NCBI GenBank assembly: GCA_036417435.1
Contig: CM070901.1
Coordinates: forward strand, 165,002,044 to 165,066,043
DNA length: 64,000 nt
Source of the DNA: Inia geoffrensis
Taxonomy: Eukaryota > Chordata > Mammalia > Artiodactyla > Iniidae
Direction: 5' to 3'
Below, piece after piece: positions 1-12,400 of the stretch. The notes below the pieces were generated by a model. That model saw nothing but the letters and a program-made list of their open reading frames with translations, did no database searches and was not told the DNA's origin. Within the stretch, counting starts at the first letter, position 1. Each line of letters begins with the position of its first letter. Position numbers and translations under genes: made by a program.

Positions 1-81
1 TAGGAGTCCCCTCCTCTAGCCAGCTTCCTCCCCACCCCCACTGCCACGGCAGCATGGCCCAGGGTCCCAGGGCTGGGGCGA

Positions 82-173
82 AGCTGCTTCTCGCAGAGGG
101 AACCCCTTGCAGCTGCCACTTCTCAGCTGCTTCTCGCAGAGGGAACCCCTTGCAGCTGCCACTTCTCAGCTGC
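82..173. repeat. 43-bp perfect tandem duplication
   Basis: The unit starting agctgcttctcgcagaggg occurs at 82-124 and again at 125-167 without mismatch, followed by the first six bases of a third copy. Confidence 0.95.
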
Positions 174-840
174 CTGTGACCCACTAGCCTCTGGAGCAAG
201 GAAGGACAAGATGCGAGGACTTCCTGTGTCACTTTCCAAGGGCTTCAGCCCACTTAAAGGGCCAAGGAAGGAGACAGAGGGACAATTTCCTATCTATTTT
301 GACAAGAAACTAAAACTCCCAGGAGAGGAGGGACATCCTCTAAGTTTCTGACCCAGATTTAGGCCAACCTTCACTCGTCTCTCGGCCCACCCTGTTCCTT
401 CCTTTTCTCTGCAGGGAGGCCTCCAGTTGGCCGACTCCCCATACTCTAGCCCCTGGCACTGGGTCCCACACTCAGACCTTGGAGGAAGGAGTGTGGCGTG
501 CAGGATGGCAGCCACTCCCCACAGCCATTACCCCATCCACCTGACCAGGCCCCAGCCTGTCTGGGCAGGTCCCAGCTGGAAGCCTGACCTGGGGGCTGGG
601 CAGCTGAGTCTCAGCCACTGTTTGTCTGAAGTCCTTGGAGGAGGGGAAGATAGGAAGATGAGGCTGAACTGCCGCAGGAGCCCAGGGGTCTCCTGTGACC
701 AATGCACACTCCCTGTGCCCATGGTTCAGGCTGCTCCCGCTGCTGCCACCACCGGCTGACACCCAAGGGGGACAGTGGTGAGTGAGGCAGCCCAGGGGGT
801 GTGGGGGAGTGGGAGCCAACCACATTCATACACGGGCACG

Positions 841-850
841 CGAGCGCACA

Positions 851-903
<53 letters not shown>

Positions 904-906
904 TCA
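841..906. repeat. (CA)n microsatellite
   Basis: An almost pure CA dinucleotide run with one CATA interruption near its start. It lies downstream of the ZDHHC18 stop codon and is a probable length polymorphism. Confidence 0.97.
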
Positions 907-1908
907 CGGCCAGAAGGTCTCTTGTAATAAACTTATTAAAACCAAGTTGCCTTCTGATAACCCTTAACCTGGCACTACACAGACAGCAATGTGGCTGACT
1001 TCATTTTTCTTCTTCCATTTAAAAAAGGCTATGTAGAAAAGAGGTCTATAAAATTGTGCAAAATACCCAGCATTAATAAACCCATTTCAAGTATTGCCAG
1101 CATGAATATAACCTGCCCATCCCCAGACCTGACTTGGGAGGAAGGTGAGGGGCCAGGCTGGGCCCCTGGAGAACCGTCCGTGGGAAGAGAGAGGGCGAGG
1201 CCCCCGCTTCCTAGTGTGCTGCCCAGGAATCATGCCGGAGCTGAGGTCTTGGGTGCCTGGCTCCGGTGTGGCTTCCTCTGACACAGGCTACCCCTGCCAC
1301 CCCCAGCTCTGCCCTCTCTACCTGGAGCCCCAGCTCTAGTCTACTGGCCAACTCCATACAAAATCAAAAATGGAAGAAAGAACAATGGCTATCACAAAAA
1401 GAATGAAGGAGACCACAGACCAAAGCAGACCACAGAAGCATCCTCTCCGACAGCCTGCTGTCCAGAGCCGATTGCTCCTCGGTCCTTCTTCACCCCTTGG
1501 ACCCCGGCCCAGCAGGGCCCAGCAGCTCTCCCACCTTGGAGGCATCACACTCAGTCCGCACCCTCACTCGCACGGGGCACGGCTCAGAGGCACGGCAGAG
1601 GCTTGGCATGGTCCCCTGGGCAGCCTCAGGAGCCCTGGCCTCTCTCTCCTGTCACTCCTGCCACTGATCAGCTGGGGGAATTTAGCACCCAAGACCGTGG
1701 GAACCTGGTTTAGGGAGCAGAGGGTACAGCCATGGCACGGTGTGGGGAAAGCCACGCAGGGTGGGAAATAAATACGAAAAGACTTAAAAAGTCTTTGGCG
1801 GCTCTGCTTCCCTTTGGGTGAAATGGGGAGGGTCCTGGCAGGTGTGGAGGGCGGCAGGTGAGTGCGGAGGGGCATACAGGCCAGCAGGTGGCAAGTACTG
1901 AGCCCGGT

Positions 1909-2026
1909 TCAGGGGTGGCCTCCTACCATGCTGGCATCAGGCTTGGCTCTGCAGGCTGGCTCGTCGCTTCTGATGGGCGAGGGCAACACGGTGTCAGACT
2001 GCACAAATCCCCTCCGGTCAATCAGG
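1909..2026 (-). CDS. ZDHHC18: ZDHHC18 coding exon 8 (C-terminus and stop)
   Basis: The acceptor is TTGAAAG. The exon encodes the C-terminal tail from [20 protein letters not shown] to the end MVGGHP, followed by TGA at 1911-1909. The tail is essentially the family consensus. Length is 118 bp including the stop. Confidence 0.95.
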
Positions 2027-5000
2027 CTTTCAAAATACAAGGTGGGGGGACACATGAGGCCCTGCCTGACACCAGAGCTCCAGGCCGGGGGCTGGATGGC
2101 AGGGTCCATCTCCCAGCCAAGGAAAGACCCAGCCCTAGAAAGGCTGAGGAAAGGGGAGCTGCTCTCCAGTTGGCGGCTCAAGACCCTTCCCTTCTGGAAG
2201 GGCCCTCCCTGTACTCTGGACACTTGGCTTTTGGCCACAAATTTTATCCACTATTAATTCAAACTGTCCAGCGTTCTGTCGGGCTCCCAGGCTGCAGGTA
2301 CGGGGAAGAGCAAGGATGAAAGGGCATTGGGAGATGGTGCAATTCCTACTGTCCTTTCCCCGGGGGCAGGATCGGAGAGAAGCATGTTGGATATTGAGCA
2401 GGAGAAGGTGGGGATGGTGTTGGGAAGTCTTACCAGCCTCCCTCCCCCGCCCCCACAGTGCCCAATTTAACTCCGGAGCTGGACATCTAGCGCCCCCTGG
2501 TGTCAGGACAGAGGGGGTGCCTCCCAGCAGGGCTGAGCCACTAGGGCTCTCCTCTGCCAGGAGGAAGACGGAGGCCCCACCCAGTCCAGCCTTCAGCACC
2601 AGAAAGGCAGCCTCACTCTAGCATGGACAATACATTAATTGTGGTTATCCCTGGGGAGCAGGATTACATGTGATATACAACACTCTTGTTAGTATTTTGT
2701 ACTTAATTTTTTTCTACAATGATCGCACGGGATTACAAGTTAAAACTCTCTACAGAATTCCTTTATGTGACAAGTGTCCTGAGTGCATACAGCAGGGGAT
2801 GGTGGACAGAGGGCATCTGTGGTGTGGGGAGAGGTCTGCTGATTCCAGAACCTCTTTCAGAGGAACAGACTGACAGGGCCACCCCCCACTGGCCTGGCCA
2901 GGCCAGGCCCTATGACCTTTCCCCTGTACCCCCTGGCTTACCTGGGAGGTAGGGGGCCACAGAGCACAGCACAGCAGTTAGTGATAACACTTTTATGGCT
3001 GTAGGGATTGACAGAGGCCTCACCGCTCCTCTTGTTGGACCACGAGCCTTTGATCTGCAAGCAGGAAGGAGCTCTGGGTCAGGTACCTCCCTTCATTTCA
3101 CTTGTTCTAGAGGCTGGGGAAAATCAGCGAATTCGGAAACCAGTTCTGGCTCGTCTATTGCAGGGAACATGCCCTTAACCCAGGCCATTCAGTGAGGATG
3201 TGGGGGACTGCTGGATGTTGGGGGGCACCCAGAAGAGGAGGCGCTAACCAAGACAGAAGACAGAGCAGAGCCAAAGAGAAGCCTCCAAAGAAGACTTTGT
3301 GGGTGCATCCTTCCTTCTCTGTCCAGCCACCCAAGAGGGAGGATAGCGCAAGGGCACAGGGCTCACGCTGACCTGGCCGTGAACTCTGGCTCTGCCACAG
3401 ACTTGCTGCATGACCCTGGACAGATCAGCACTTCTGAGTCTCAGTCCTCATTTGAAAAATAGGGAACTCTCTGGTAACACTGTCGGAGCATTAGATGAAA
3501 TCTTGCCCATCTCTAGCTCTGTGAAGCTGGCTATCAAAGGCATTAAGGAGATTAGCAGTAAAGGATACTGGCTTGAGTTTAACCTAGAGTTTTCCAAACT
3601 TATTTGGCCATGACACCCCTTTTTGCTTAACCCCTAGTATTATCCTGCAGAAACAGCCCCCAGGAAATCACCATGGGAGAAGCTGGCTGACATCATTTCT
3701 GCTCTGTACCAATCACCCAGCATGTGAAATCCTATTGGGCATATGTTAAGTTTTGTTTCCCCGAAAGACAGGCTGAGGTCCAGAAATGTATTTTCTGTTG
3801 GTCTATGGGCCTCTGAGCAGTATCAGATGGTGGCCCTGGAATAGATGCTCTCGTTTGCTTTTTTGTTGTTTGGAAGGATGGTGGGGCAGGGGGGTGGGCG
3901 GTCAGGTCTGGCCCAGGGCTGGGCACACAGTGGGTACTCAAACAATGCTTGTTGGTAGAGATCTACAAGGCAGCAGGTCAGGAGGTTGATGGAGCTTCAC
4001 ATTTCTGTCCTGGCCGGCCCCCTCAACAAGGATGCCTCAGAGAGCCCCAGGACATCCTGAGAACAGGCACATCGCTGCTGTCTACGAGCGCAGTGCGGCG
4101 GGCACAGCGAGCTTCTCAGTGCAACCCTGGCTCTGTCCCTTTCCAGCTGGGTGACCTGGGGCAGGTCACTCAGCCATCAAATGAAGAAAAAGCATCCTTG
4201 TTCCTTCTGCTTCAGAGTTGGCGAAAGGACCCAAAGAGGTGACGGAAACTGAAAGAGCTCTGGAAATGGTAATGAGCTGGCCAAACGTAATGACGGTTAT
4301 GGTGTGAGTGTTGCTCTAGCGGGGCTAGGGAGAAAGCAACCTCGGGACCCTGGGAGCCAGCACCGAGGGGGCCTCGGAAGCCTGCCCAGGGTCTCCCGGG
4401 GCCCAGCCCTGAACGCTGGAAGGAGACGTCAGGTCACCTCACGCCTCCACCCGCATTTCCCTGGCAGTCTGAGAGTCAGGGCTGCACTGCGGCTGCTCCA
4501 GGCTCCCTCAGCCCTGCCTCCGTCCTGGGATCGGGCCCAGGGACGAGGTGTTGCTCCAGCCTTACTCACGTCTTCATTAGTTGTCAGGTTGGAGGCGACG
4601 AGGTAAGTGTGAAACCCTGAGAGGCCCAGGATGGACCAGATGGAGAAAAAGCAGATCACCAACTCCAGCACGGTGAGCAGCGCAGTCAAGGAGGCACACG
4701 GACACTGCGGCCGGGAGCCCCGCTGTGCTTGGAAGCTGGCCTCGCCGGCCTCTCTCACCCATCCTTCCGTGGAGCTACTTTCCCAGAAAGGATATAACTT
4801 TGTAAGCTTTCCGTGATCTCAGATCACCTCCTGGGCCCCAAGCGGGGTTTGGGAGCACCCCAAGGGCAGGACAAGCCCAGGGTGATGGACGGTAGAGGGA
4901 ACTGAGGATTCCAAACACCAGAACTGTGGACACGGCATGGTCCAGGGAGCTTGGTGTCTTAAGGGAGGACAGGGACTGTGGCCCTGAGCGCTCTCGGCCA

Positions 5001-8000
5001 TCCCAGCTCCACAACAGCCCGTTCAGGATCGGCTCCAGCCTGGGGCTGAACAGAAGCAGCTGGTAGACTGGATTCTAGGGCGCGAACATCGGCTCTCCTC
5101 CATTCCCCTGTTTACGGGATGAGGTGCGGGGACCCGCCCCAGTGAAGGGGCCCCGGGTCCCACCAGGGCTCCCCCCTGCTGACAAAGGATATCTCGCTGG
5201 TGTCTCCTTCAGAGTGGAGAGGAAGTTGCTTCCCTGAGAGCCTGGGGAGGAAGAGACAGGAGAGGGCACGGCTCAAGGGAGAGTGACCACAGTCCCCTGA
5301 CCTGGCCGAGCCTGATGGCCCGGGGCCGCCCGCTTGCCCCTCTGCCCGCACTCCCACCATCATCCCCAACTCACGCAGCGTCAGGTGGGTGACCACGCAG
5401 GCGAAGATGAAGGCCGTCAGGAACGAGAGGGAAAGAATGAACGCATAGAAGAAGCGGTAGTTCCGTTTGCCCACACAGTTGCCCACCCAGGGGCAGTGAT
5501 GGTCAAACCGTTCTGGAAGGGCCAGGGGGATGGGTTAGGGTCGCCCTGGCCCACAACCAGCAGGGCTGTTTGGAGGCCTCTCGCATCTCCACCCCCTCGC
5601 TCTCTCTCCACACGTGCCTCTCAGTTCCTCGACACGCCCGGCCTCTGGTCCCTCACCCGCCAGTTCCCGTAATTCCTCCTTCTTGTCTCGGCTGCAAGGC
5701 CACTTCCTTGAGAAAGTCTCCCCCAACCCCAGACAAGGTGAGGCCCCTGTTATCTGCCTTGTTGCCACAGCACTTATCCTTTGCTGCACTTTGCCCACGT
5801 GTGTTTATATATTTATTTACAATTGGTGGGCTGGCCTGTAACCCCTATTCGATTGTGAGCTCCATGAGAGGGCCTGAGCTGAATCCCAGGGTCTGGCAGT
5901 GTCTGGTACAAGGAAGAGCCATAAAAAGTACTTGTCGCCTGGCCTACGATCCCAGCCCCATGCCAACAACCAATGACCCCTGTCCCTTGCTCTAGAATAG
6001 AGGACCAATGAGGGGCTGGGTCGCTATGTAACTTGTGGAGAACCGGCATCGGAGGCCTAGTCAGAGGGCTGAGCTCACACCAGTACTATGTCCCTGGGGG
6101 TGGGGTCACACCCAGACCAGTGAGGAAAGTCCCCTGTGGGAATGTGGGTCACAAGCCTGTCGCAGGCCTCACACCCAGGCCAGGGCCTTCACGGTGGCGG
6201 GGGTGGAACAGATTCTCAGGGATGAATGACGCCCACTGAGTCACCCACTTCACGGCCTGCTGTCCCGGGTGCTCCCCACTGTTCTCTTGCTCAGGGAGTA
6301 CTGAGCTAGCGTGATGAGCTCTCCGCCCTGGGGACCGGGCACAGTCACCGTGGCTCAGCTCGCCTGGGTCCTCCGCATAGCCTTTCCCTTACAACACCCT
6401 CCCAGGGGCGCACCCTGGGTCCCCATCAGAGCTGCCAGGCCTCTGGAGAGCAGGGAAAGGGGACAAAACAGCCTCTGGCTCCCCAGCAACCACGGCAGTT
6501 GTGGGTCAGGAGCTTCGCTTCCAAGCCCGGCTATGTCCTCTCCACCTCACCAGCTTAAACTCCTCTGCTCCTAGATTCTTGTCCCTCTAAATTCTGGGAA
6601 TCAGGTCAAAGTCTTTCGGTATAGCTGGCCCTGGGCCACATATCTAGAATGTCATTGCTCTAGTCTCTGGCTCCTTGGAACCTGGACCTACTGAGGACCA
6701 GGCCAAGGCCTGGAAGAAGGGTTCAGGGCATCCTTGTGTCTGCCCCACACTTCAGAGCTGGGGGAAGGAATCCACTAATCCTGCACTGAAGCCAAGGTAC
6801 CGCTGGTCACATTCAGAGGCCCCGCTCCGCAGCCCCTCCTCAGTCACATCAAATCTGGGTGAACCAGACTTCCTGCCCAGCCCTGGATACTTCAGACACC
6901 CCCCGCCCCCCATGAGCGACTCCCCTGTCTGCAAGGCTCCATCCCTCTCAGGGCTCCCACTTACCCACACAGTTGTCGCAGACACTGCAGTGTGAGGTCC
7001 GGGGCGGCCGAAACATCTTGCAGGTGAAGCAGTACTTCAGCTTCACCACCTGCCCATTGATCATCACCTCCCGGGTCCGAGGGGGTGGCCGGTACGTGGA
7101 ACCGCCTGTGTTGTCTGAGACGGGGACGAGAGACAGATGCGGGATGGCCAAGCCCAGAGCCGGGAGCCGCAGCACGGCGGGGGAAGCCAGTGCTGCCTGG
7201 CCGGGACAAGAGAAGCTTTAGGGAAACTGTTTCTGGGGAACAAACATTAGGGCAAAATCCCTGCCTAAGTGGGGGGCAAATCTGAAGAGCTGCTGCCACC
7301 TACGGAAACTTGCTATGCGCCGAGCGCTGCGCTAAAGCTTCACACGCCCGCTCCCGCGCCACTCTAAGGAGGGCTATCAGAAAGGGAGACCAGGGAAGGC
7401 TTCGTGGGGTTTATCTGCATCTAAACAAGCCTAGATCTAAGTTCTGGTTTCCAAGAGGTTCAGGAGGCAGAGGGACAGGGGACACAGTGAGAGTAAAGCT
7501 CTGAAGAAACAATCAGATCCGGAATGTGGGACATCTACAAGACCACTGGCCTGCTCTCTAACAAAAGTCAATGTCAATACTGTACATCAACTGTAGTTCA
7601 ATTAAAAAAGCATTTTTTTAAGTCAATGTCACTTACAAAAGGAGAAGGCAGATGGTTCTAAATTAAAAGAGATTTAAGAGATATAAACCAATACAATGCT
7701 TGCTTTCCAAAAACAAAACACAACAACAGAAGAGATTTGGAGGGTGATGGGGGACAAATGACTATAGATTAGAAATTTGGGAACTACTAATTTTCCTAGA
7801 TGTGATAATGGAATTGTCATTATGAGGAGGCTATCCTTAAATCTTGGAGATACATATTGAAGTATTTATGGGTTAGGTGTCTATGATGTATATAATTTAT
7901 TATGAAATGGTTTAATAAGAATTATGTGTGTGTGTGTATGTGTGTGTATGACAAAAATAACTAATCTAGACAGTGAATTGTATAGGAATTTGTTGTACTA

Positions 8001-9408
8001 ATTCTTCCCACTTTTCTGAATGTTAGAAATTTTTCATAATAAAAATTTTAAGAGAAAAAAGAAATACAGAGATATATGATATTCATGGATTGGCAGAGAC
8101 TCAATATTAAAAAAGGATTTATTCTCCCTAAATCTGTAGATTCAACATAATCCCAGTCAGGATTTTTTTGGTGTGGAAATTGACAAACTCATTCTAAAAT
8201 TCACATGGCAACCAAAGGGCCAAGAATAGCCAAGGCACTCTTGAAGAACAAAGCTAAAGGTCTTATACCACGGGACATCAACACTTATGATAAAGCCTTA
8301 GCACTTAAGACATCCTGGTTTGGGTACAAGGGTAGAAACGCTGACCAATGGAACAGAACAGAGACTCCAGATATGAACATGTACATGATCGTGTGGTTCA
8401 CGACGAAGGTAACATTGCAGTGCCAAGAAGGAAGATGGGGGCTTCCCTGGTGGTGCACTGACTGAGAATATGCCTGCCAATGCAGGGGACACGGGTTTGA
8501 GCCCTGGTCCAGGAAGATCCCACATGCCGCGGAGCAACTAAGCCCGTGCACCACAACTACTGAGCCTGCGCTCTAGAGCCAGTGAGCCACAACTACTGAA
8601 GCCCGCGCGCCTAGAGCCCGCGCTCCACAACAAGAGAAGACACCGCAATGAGAAGCCCGCGCACCGCAACGAAGAGTAGCCTCCACTCGCCACAACTAGA
8701 GAAAAGCCTGCGCACAGCAACAAAGACCCAACACAGCCATAAACATAAATAAGTAAAAAATAAATTTACTTAAAATAAATAAATAAATTTACTTAAAAAA
8801 GAAGGGAAGGAAGATGATCTCCTCCCAGTAAACAGTGCGGGGTCCACTGGATACACAAATGGGGGGAGAAAACATATCTGCACCCCTGCCTCCCAGTAAA
8901 TACAAATTCAATTCCAGATGGACTGCAGCTCGCAATACGAACGTTCTGGATTAAAAAAAAAGAAAAAGAAAAATAGAGCAACCTCATGACTCTGGAGTAG
9001 ACAATGATTTCTTAAACAAGACACAAAGGGACTACTCATAAAAGAGCAATATGATAAACAGCATTTTATCAAAATTAAGAGCTTCTGTTCATCTAAAGAG
9101 ATCATCAAGAGAATGGAAAGATGAACTTCAGAGTTGTATTTGCAATACGTTTATCTGACAAAGGACAAAGGATGTGTCTCCAGAATATGTAAAGAATTCC
9201 TATAAGTCAGTAAGAAAAAGTCAGACAACTGAATTCAAACGTGGACAAAAGATTCAAACAGGCATTTCATAAAAGGTGGTGGTCAAATGGCTAACAGACA
9301 CATGAAAAAGTGCTCATACTTGTTAAGTCATTGGGGAAATGCAAATTAAAACCACGATATATTACCAGTACATATGCACCAGAATGGCTAAAATTGAAAA
9401 AAAGAAAC

Positions 9409-9465
<57 letters not shown>

Positions 9466-12400
9466 CTCTCTCTCAAGTGTTGGCAAAAATGTAAAGCAGC
9501 TAGAAATCTCATATGACCACTCTGGACAACTGTTTTTGCACTAACTACCAAAGCTCAGCATATGCATCCCAGCAATCCCACTGGTAAGTATTTTCCCAGC
9601 AGAAATGTGCATAAACTGACATGAACCAAAGACAAGTACAAGACTGTTCTAGCAACAATTCTCAAAATAGCCAAAATCTGGAACTACCCAAACACCCATC
9701 AATAGTAGAATAGATTAAAAAAAAAAAATTGCAGTATATTCATACAATGGCATTCTATACAGCAATGAGAATGAATGATCCTTAATTACACACGGCAATA
9801 TGAATGAATCTCACAAACGCTGTGTAAAGTGAAAAATACCCATAGACGTAATAGCACAAAATGTTCACAAATAGATAAAAGTAATCTATGGTGTTAAAAG
9901 TCAGGATCGTGGTTATCCTTGGGGGCGGGGGCTGGCAGAGACCGGAAAGGGGAACAAGGGGGGCTCCTGGGACACCACTGTTTCTTGATCTGGGTGCTAA
10001 TTACGTGTGTGTTCCAACCGTGAACCCTCAACAAACAGAACACTTACGAGTTGTACACTTATAGCAAGGCTGTTATACTTCAGTAAACATCTGAGAAAAA
10101 GGAAAAAGAAAGTAACTTGTCCGAAGTCACAACGTGGGTAGGCTGGCAGAGCAGGAAGCTGAACTTAGATCTGCCATATGCAAAACCCACAATTCTACCC
10201 ACAGAGCCTCTTGGTACCCCAGGCCACAGAAGACCAGCGTTCCCCAGAACAGTGGCTTCTCCCCAGACAGAATTCTGAGAGTCACACAGGGCTGCCTGGG
10301 ATCCCCAGCCCTCGGCTATGTTCCCAGACATCATTTCCACTGGATTGAGTCCCAGATAACATCTCCAGTTTGGCCACTTGCCCCCGACGATTACTTACTG
10401 AGTGCCTAGCGTGTGCCAGGCACTATTCTAGGCACTTGGCATGCATCAGTGAAGCAGATTCGTGTCTCACGTTCCTAGCTACCAGAGACTCCTGCTAGGC
10501 TGTTTCACCACCACTTCGACGGTAGCATGTTTAAAATGGAACTAAGCATCTAAGCATCTCTTCCTTAGCAATGACAGCACGGTCAAGGCAGGGGGTTTGA
10601 GGCCAATGGACAGACTCTGAAACCTGGTTTTGCCACTGACTGTATGCGAGGTTGCAGTCAAATGAACTTTTCTGAGCCTCAGCTTTCTCATCTGTAAAAT
10701 TTGAATAACAGGCAGAATGGGACACGAGTCCTAGCTCCACCTTTTACTAGCTGGGTTTCTCTCGATGATGCCATTTGCTAGATGTGTGACAAGGCAAATC
10801 ATTTAACCTCTCTGTGCCTGTTTCCTCGATCACTGAAATGGGGATAAGAAGAGTACTCACCTCATAAAGATGTTGCGAGGATTAAATGAGTTAATACATG
10901 TGAAGTGGCACAAAGTAAATGCTTAAGAAGTGTGCACTGTTACTGCCAGCTCATAGAACTACTGAGAGAAGGAAGGTAAAGAGAACAGGTCACTGAGTGC
11001 TACTGTATGCTGAGCACGTGGCATATATTCTCCTCTTTAGTCCTGATAACACCCCCGGAGGTAAAGTTATCGTCATCATCTCCAGGTTACAGTTAAGGAG
11101 CCTTTTCAGTGAGGTTAGTGACTTGTTCAAGGCCACACAGTGGCAGAATCAGGATGTGAACCCCAGTTCCCAAAGCTTGGGCTTGAGGTCTTTTTGTAAA
11201 TTATGAAGTGTCATAATGACTGTTATTTTTCCCTGTCTAGTTCCTTATTTCTGCTGATGGCACAATCCAAGGGCTGAAAGGAACCTCAAAGAGCATGTAA
11301 CACAGCCCCTGGCACATAGCAGATACCTGATAAATGTCCCTTCACTGACTGCCTCTGTTCTAACTCCTTCAGTTTACAAATGAGAAAAGAGGGCCAGAGA
11401 GGTCAGGGAATTTGTCTGAGGTCACACAGCCAGTAAGTGGCAGAGGCAGGGGAACCCAGTTTGAAGTCTCCTCGCAGACCCTTCCTTCTCCCTCATCCAT
11501 GCCTGGCCAGTTGCTAGGTCTGGTCAGGTTTTTCCTTCGTCACCTGTCACTCTCTCCATTCCCAACACCCTAACCCAGGCCAGGCCCATACCACCAAACA
11601 GCTTCCCCAGAAGACTACCTGCTCTCAGACCCTCTGCCTTTCCACCCGCCTTGTACACACTGTCACATTCCTCTAAATAACCCCTCGTGAGTCACTTCGC
11701 AGCTCAGAAACCCTTCACTGGCCTCTAAAAACAAGATAAGGCAAACTTCTTGTCCTGATGTTAGGACCCTCCACAGCTGGGCTCAACCTCCATTCCCAGC
11801 TTTTCTCCCACTGCTCTGCCCCAGCTTCCTGCCCCTGTTCCTGAGCCCAGCCTCCCTTCTCTCTGCACACCAGGACTCACCGGGCCTTGTCAGCAGCCTC
11901 CCTGACCACAGGAGCCTCGGGGCTGTCGGACCTCACACACAGCACAGAACATACTCTCTGCTCCATGCTGAGCCGGGACAGGACTGCTGTGTGTGTACAC
12001 TGTCTCTCCAACTGGACCCTACACTGCTTGAGGGCAAGGACAGTGGGATAAACGGGCAGTCCTGGGCCTATCAACTACGAGGCAGCAGGCAAAGAGGAGA
12101 GATACAGGCAGGCCTGGATTTCGAATCCTGACTCTTGAGACTTCCCTGGTGGTGCAGTGGTTAAGAATCCGCCTGCCAATGAAGGGGACGTGAGTTCGAG
12201 CCCTGGTCCAGGAAGGTCCCACATGCCGCGGAGCAACTAAGCCCGTGCGCCACAACTACTGAGGCTGCGCTCTAGAGCCTGTGAGCTACAACTACTGAGC
12301 CCACAAGCCACAACTACTGAAGTCCACGTGCCTACAGCCCCTGCTCTGCAACAACAGAAGCCACCGCAATGAGAAGCCCGCGCACCGCAACGAAGAGTAG

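Larger units (their letters stand above)
1..1908 (-). other. ZDHHC18: ZDHHC18 3' UTR / downstream flank, 3' end not located
   Basis: This is the stretch downstream of the ZDHHC18 stop. I see no AATAAA or ATTAAA on the minus strand here, so the 3' UTR either runs past the window start or uses a variant poly(A) signal. The stretch holds a 43-bp tandem duplication (82-173) and a CA microsatellite. The ORFs of 60-150 codons in it show no family resemblance. Confidence 0.5.
7740..10100 (+). mobile_element. L1 fragment(s), sense orientation, in ZDHHC18 intron 2
   Basis: From about 8,050 the sequence reads as degenerate L1 ORF2 3' coding sequence (phrases such as acatggcaaccaaagggcc and gaccaatggaacagaac) and continues to a 3' UTR-like end near 10,100. 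It is split by a CHR SINE at 8438-8807 and carries a CA microsatellite. The 7,740-8,045 part resembles an L1 3' UTR and may be a separate piece. Many stops and indels are present; it is inactive. Confidence 0.75.

Noticed and set aside
841..906. CA runs as possible CRISPR or regulatory arrays
   Set aside because: Simple dinucleotide microsatellites; there is no spacer structure and the genome is mammalian.
8438..8807. tRNA-like A/B box sequences in SINEs as possible tRNA genes
   Set aside because: They are the tRNA-derived heads of retroposons with tails and target duplications, lacking an intact cloverleaf.
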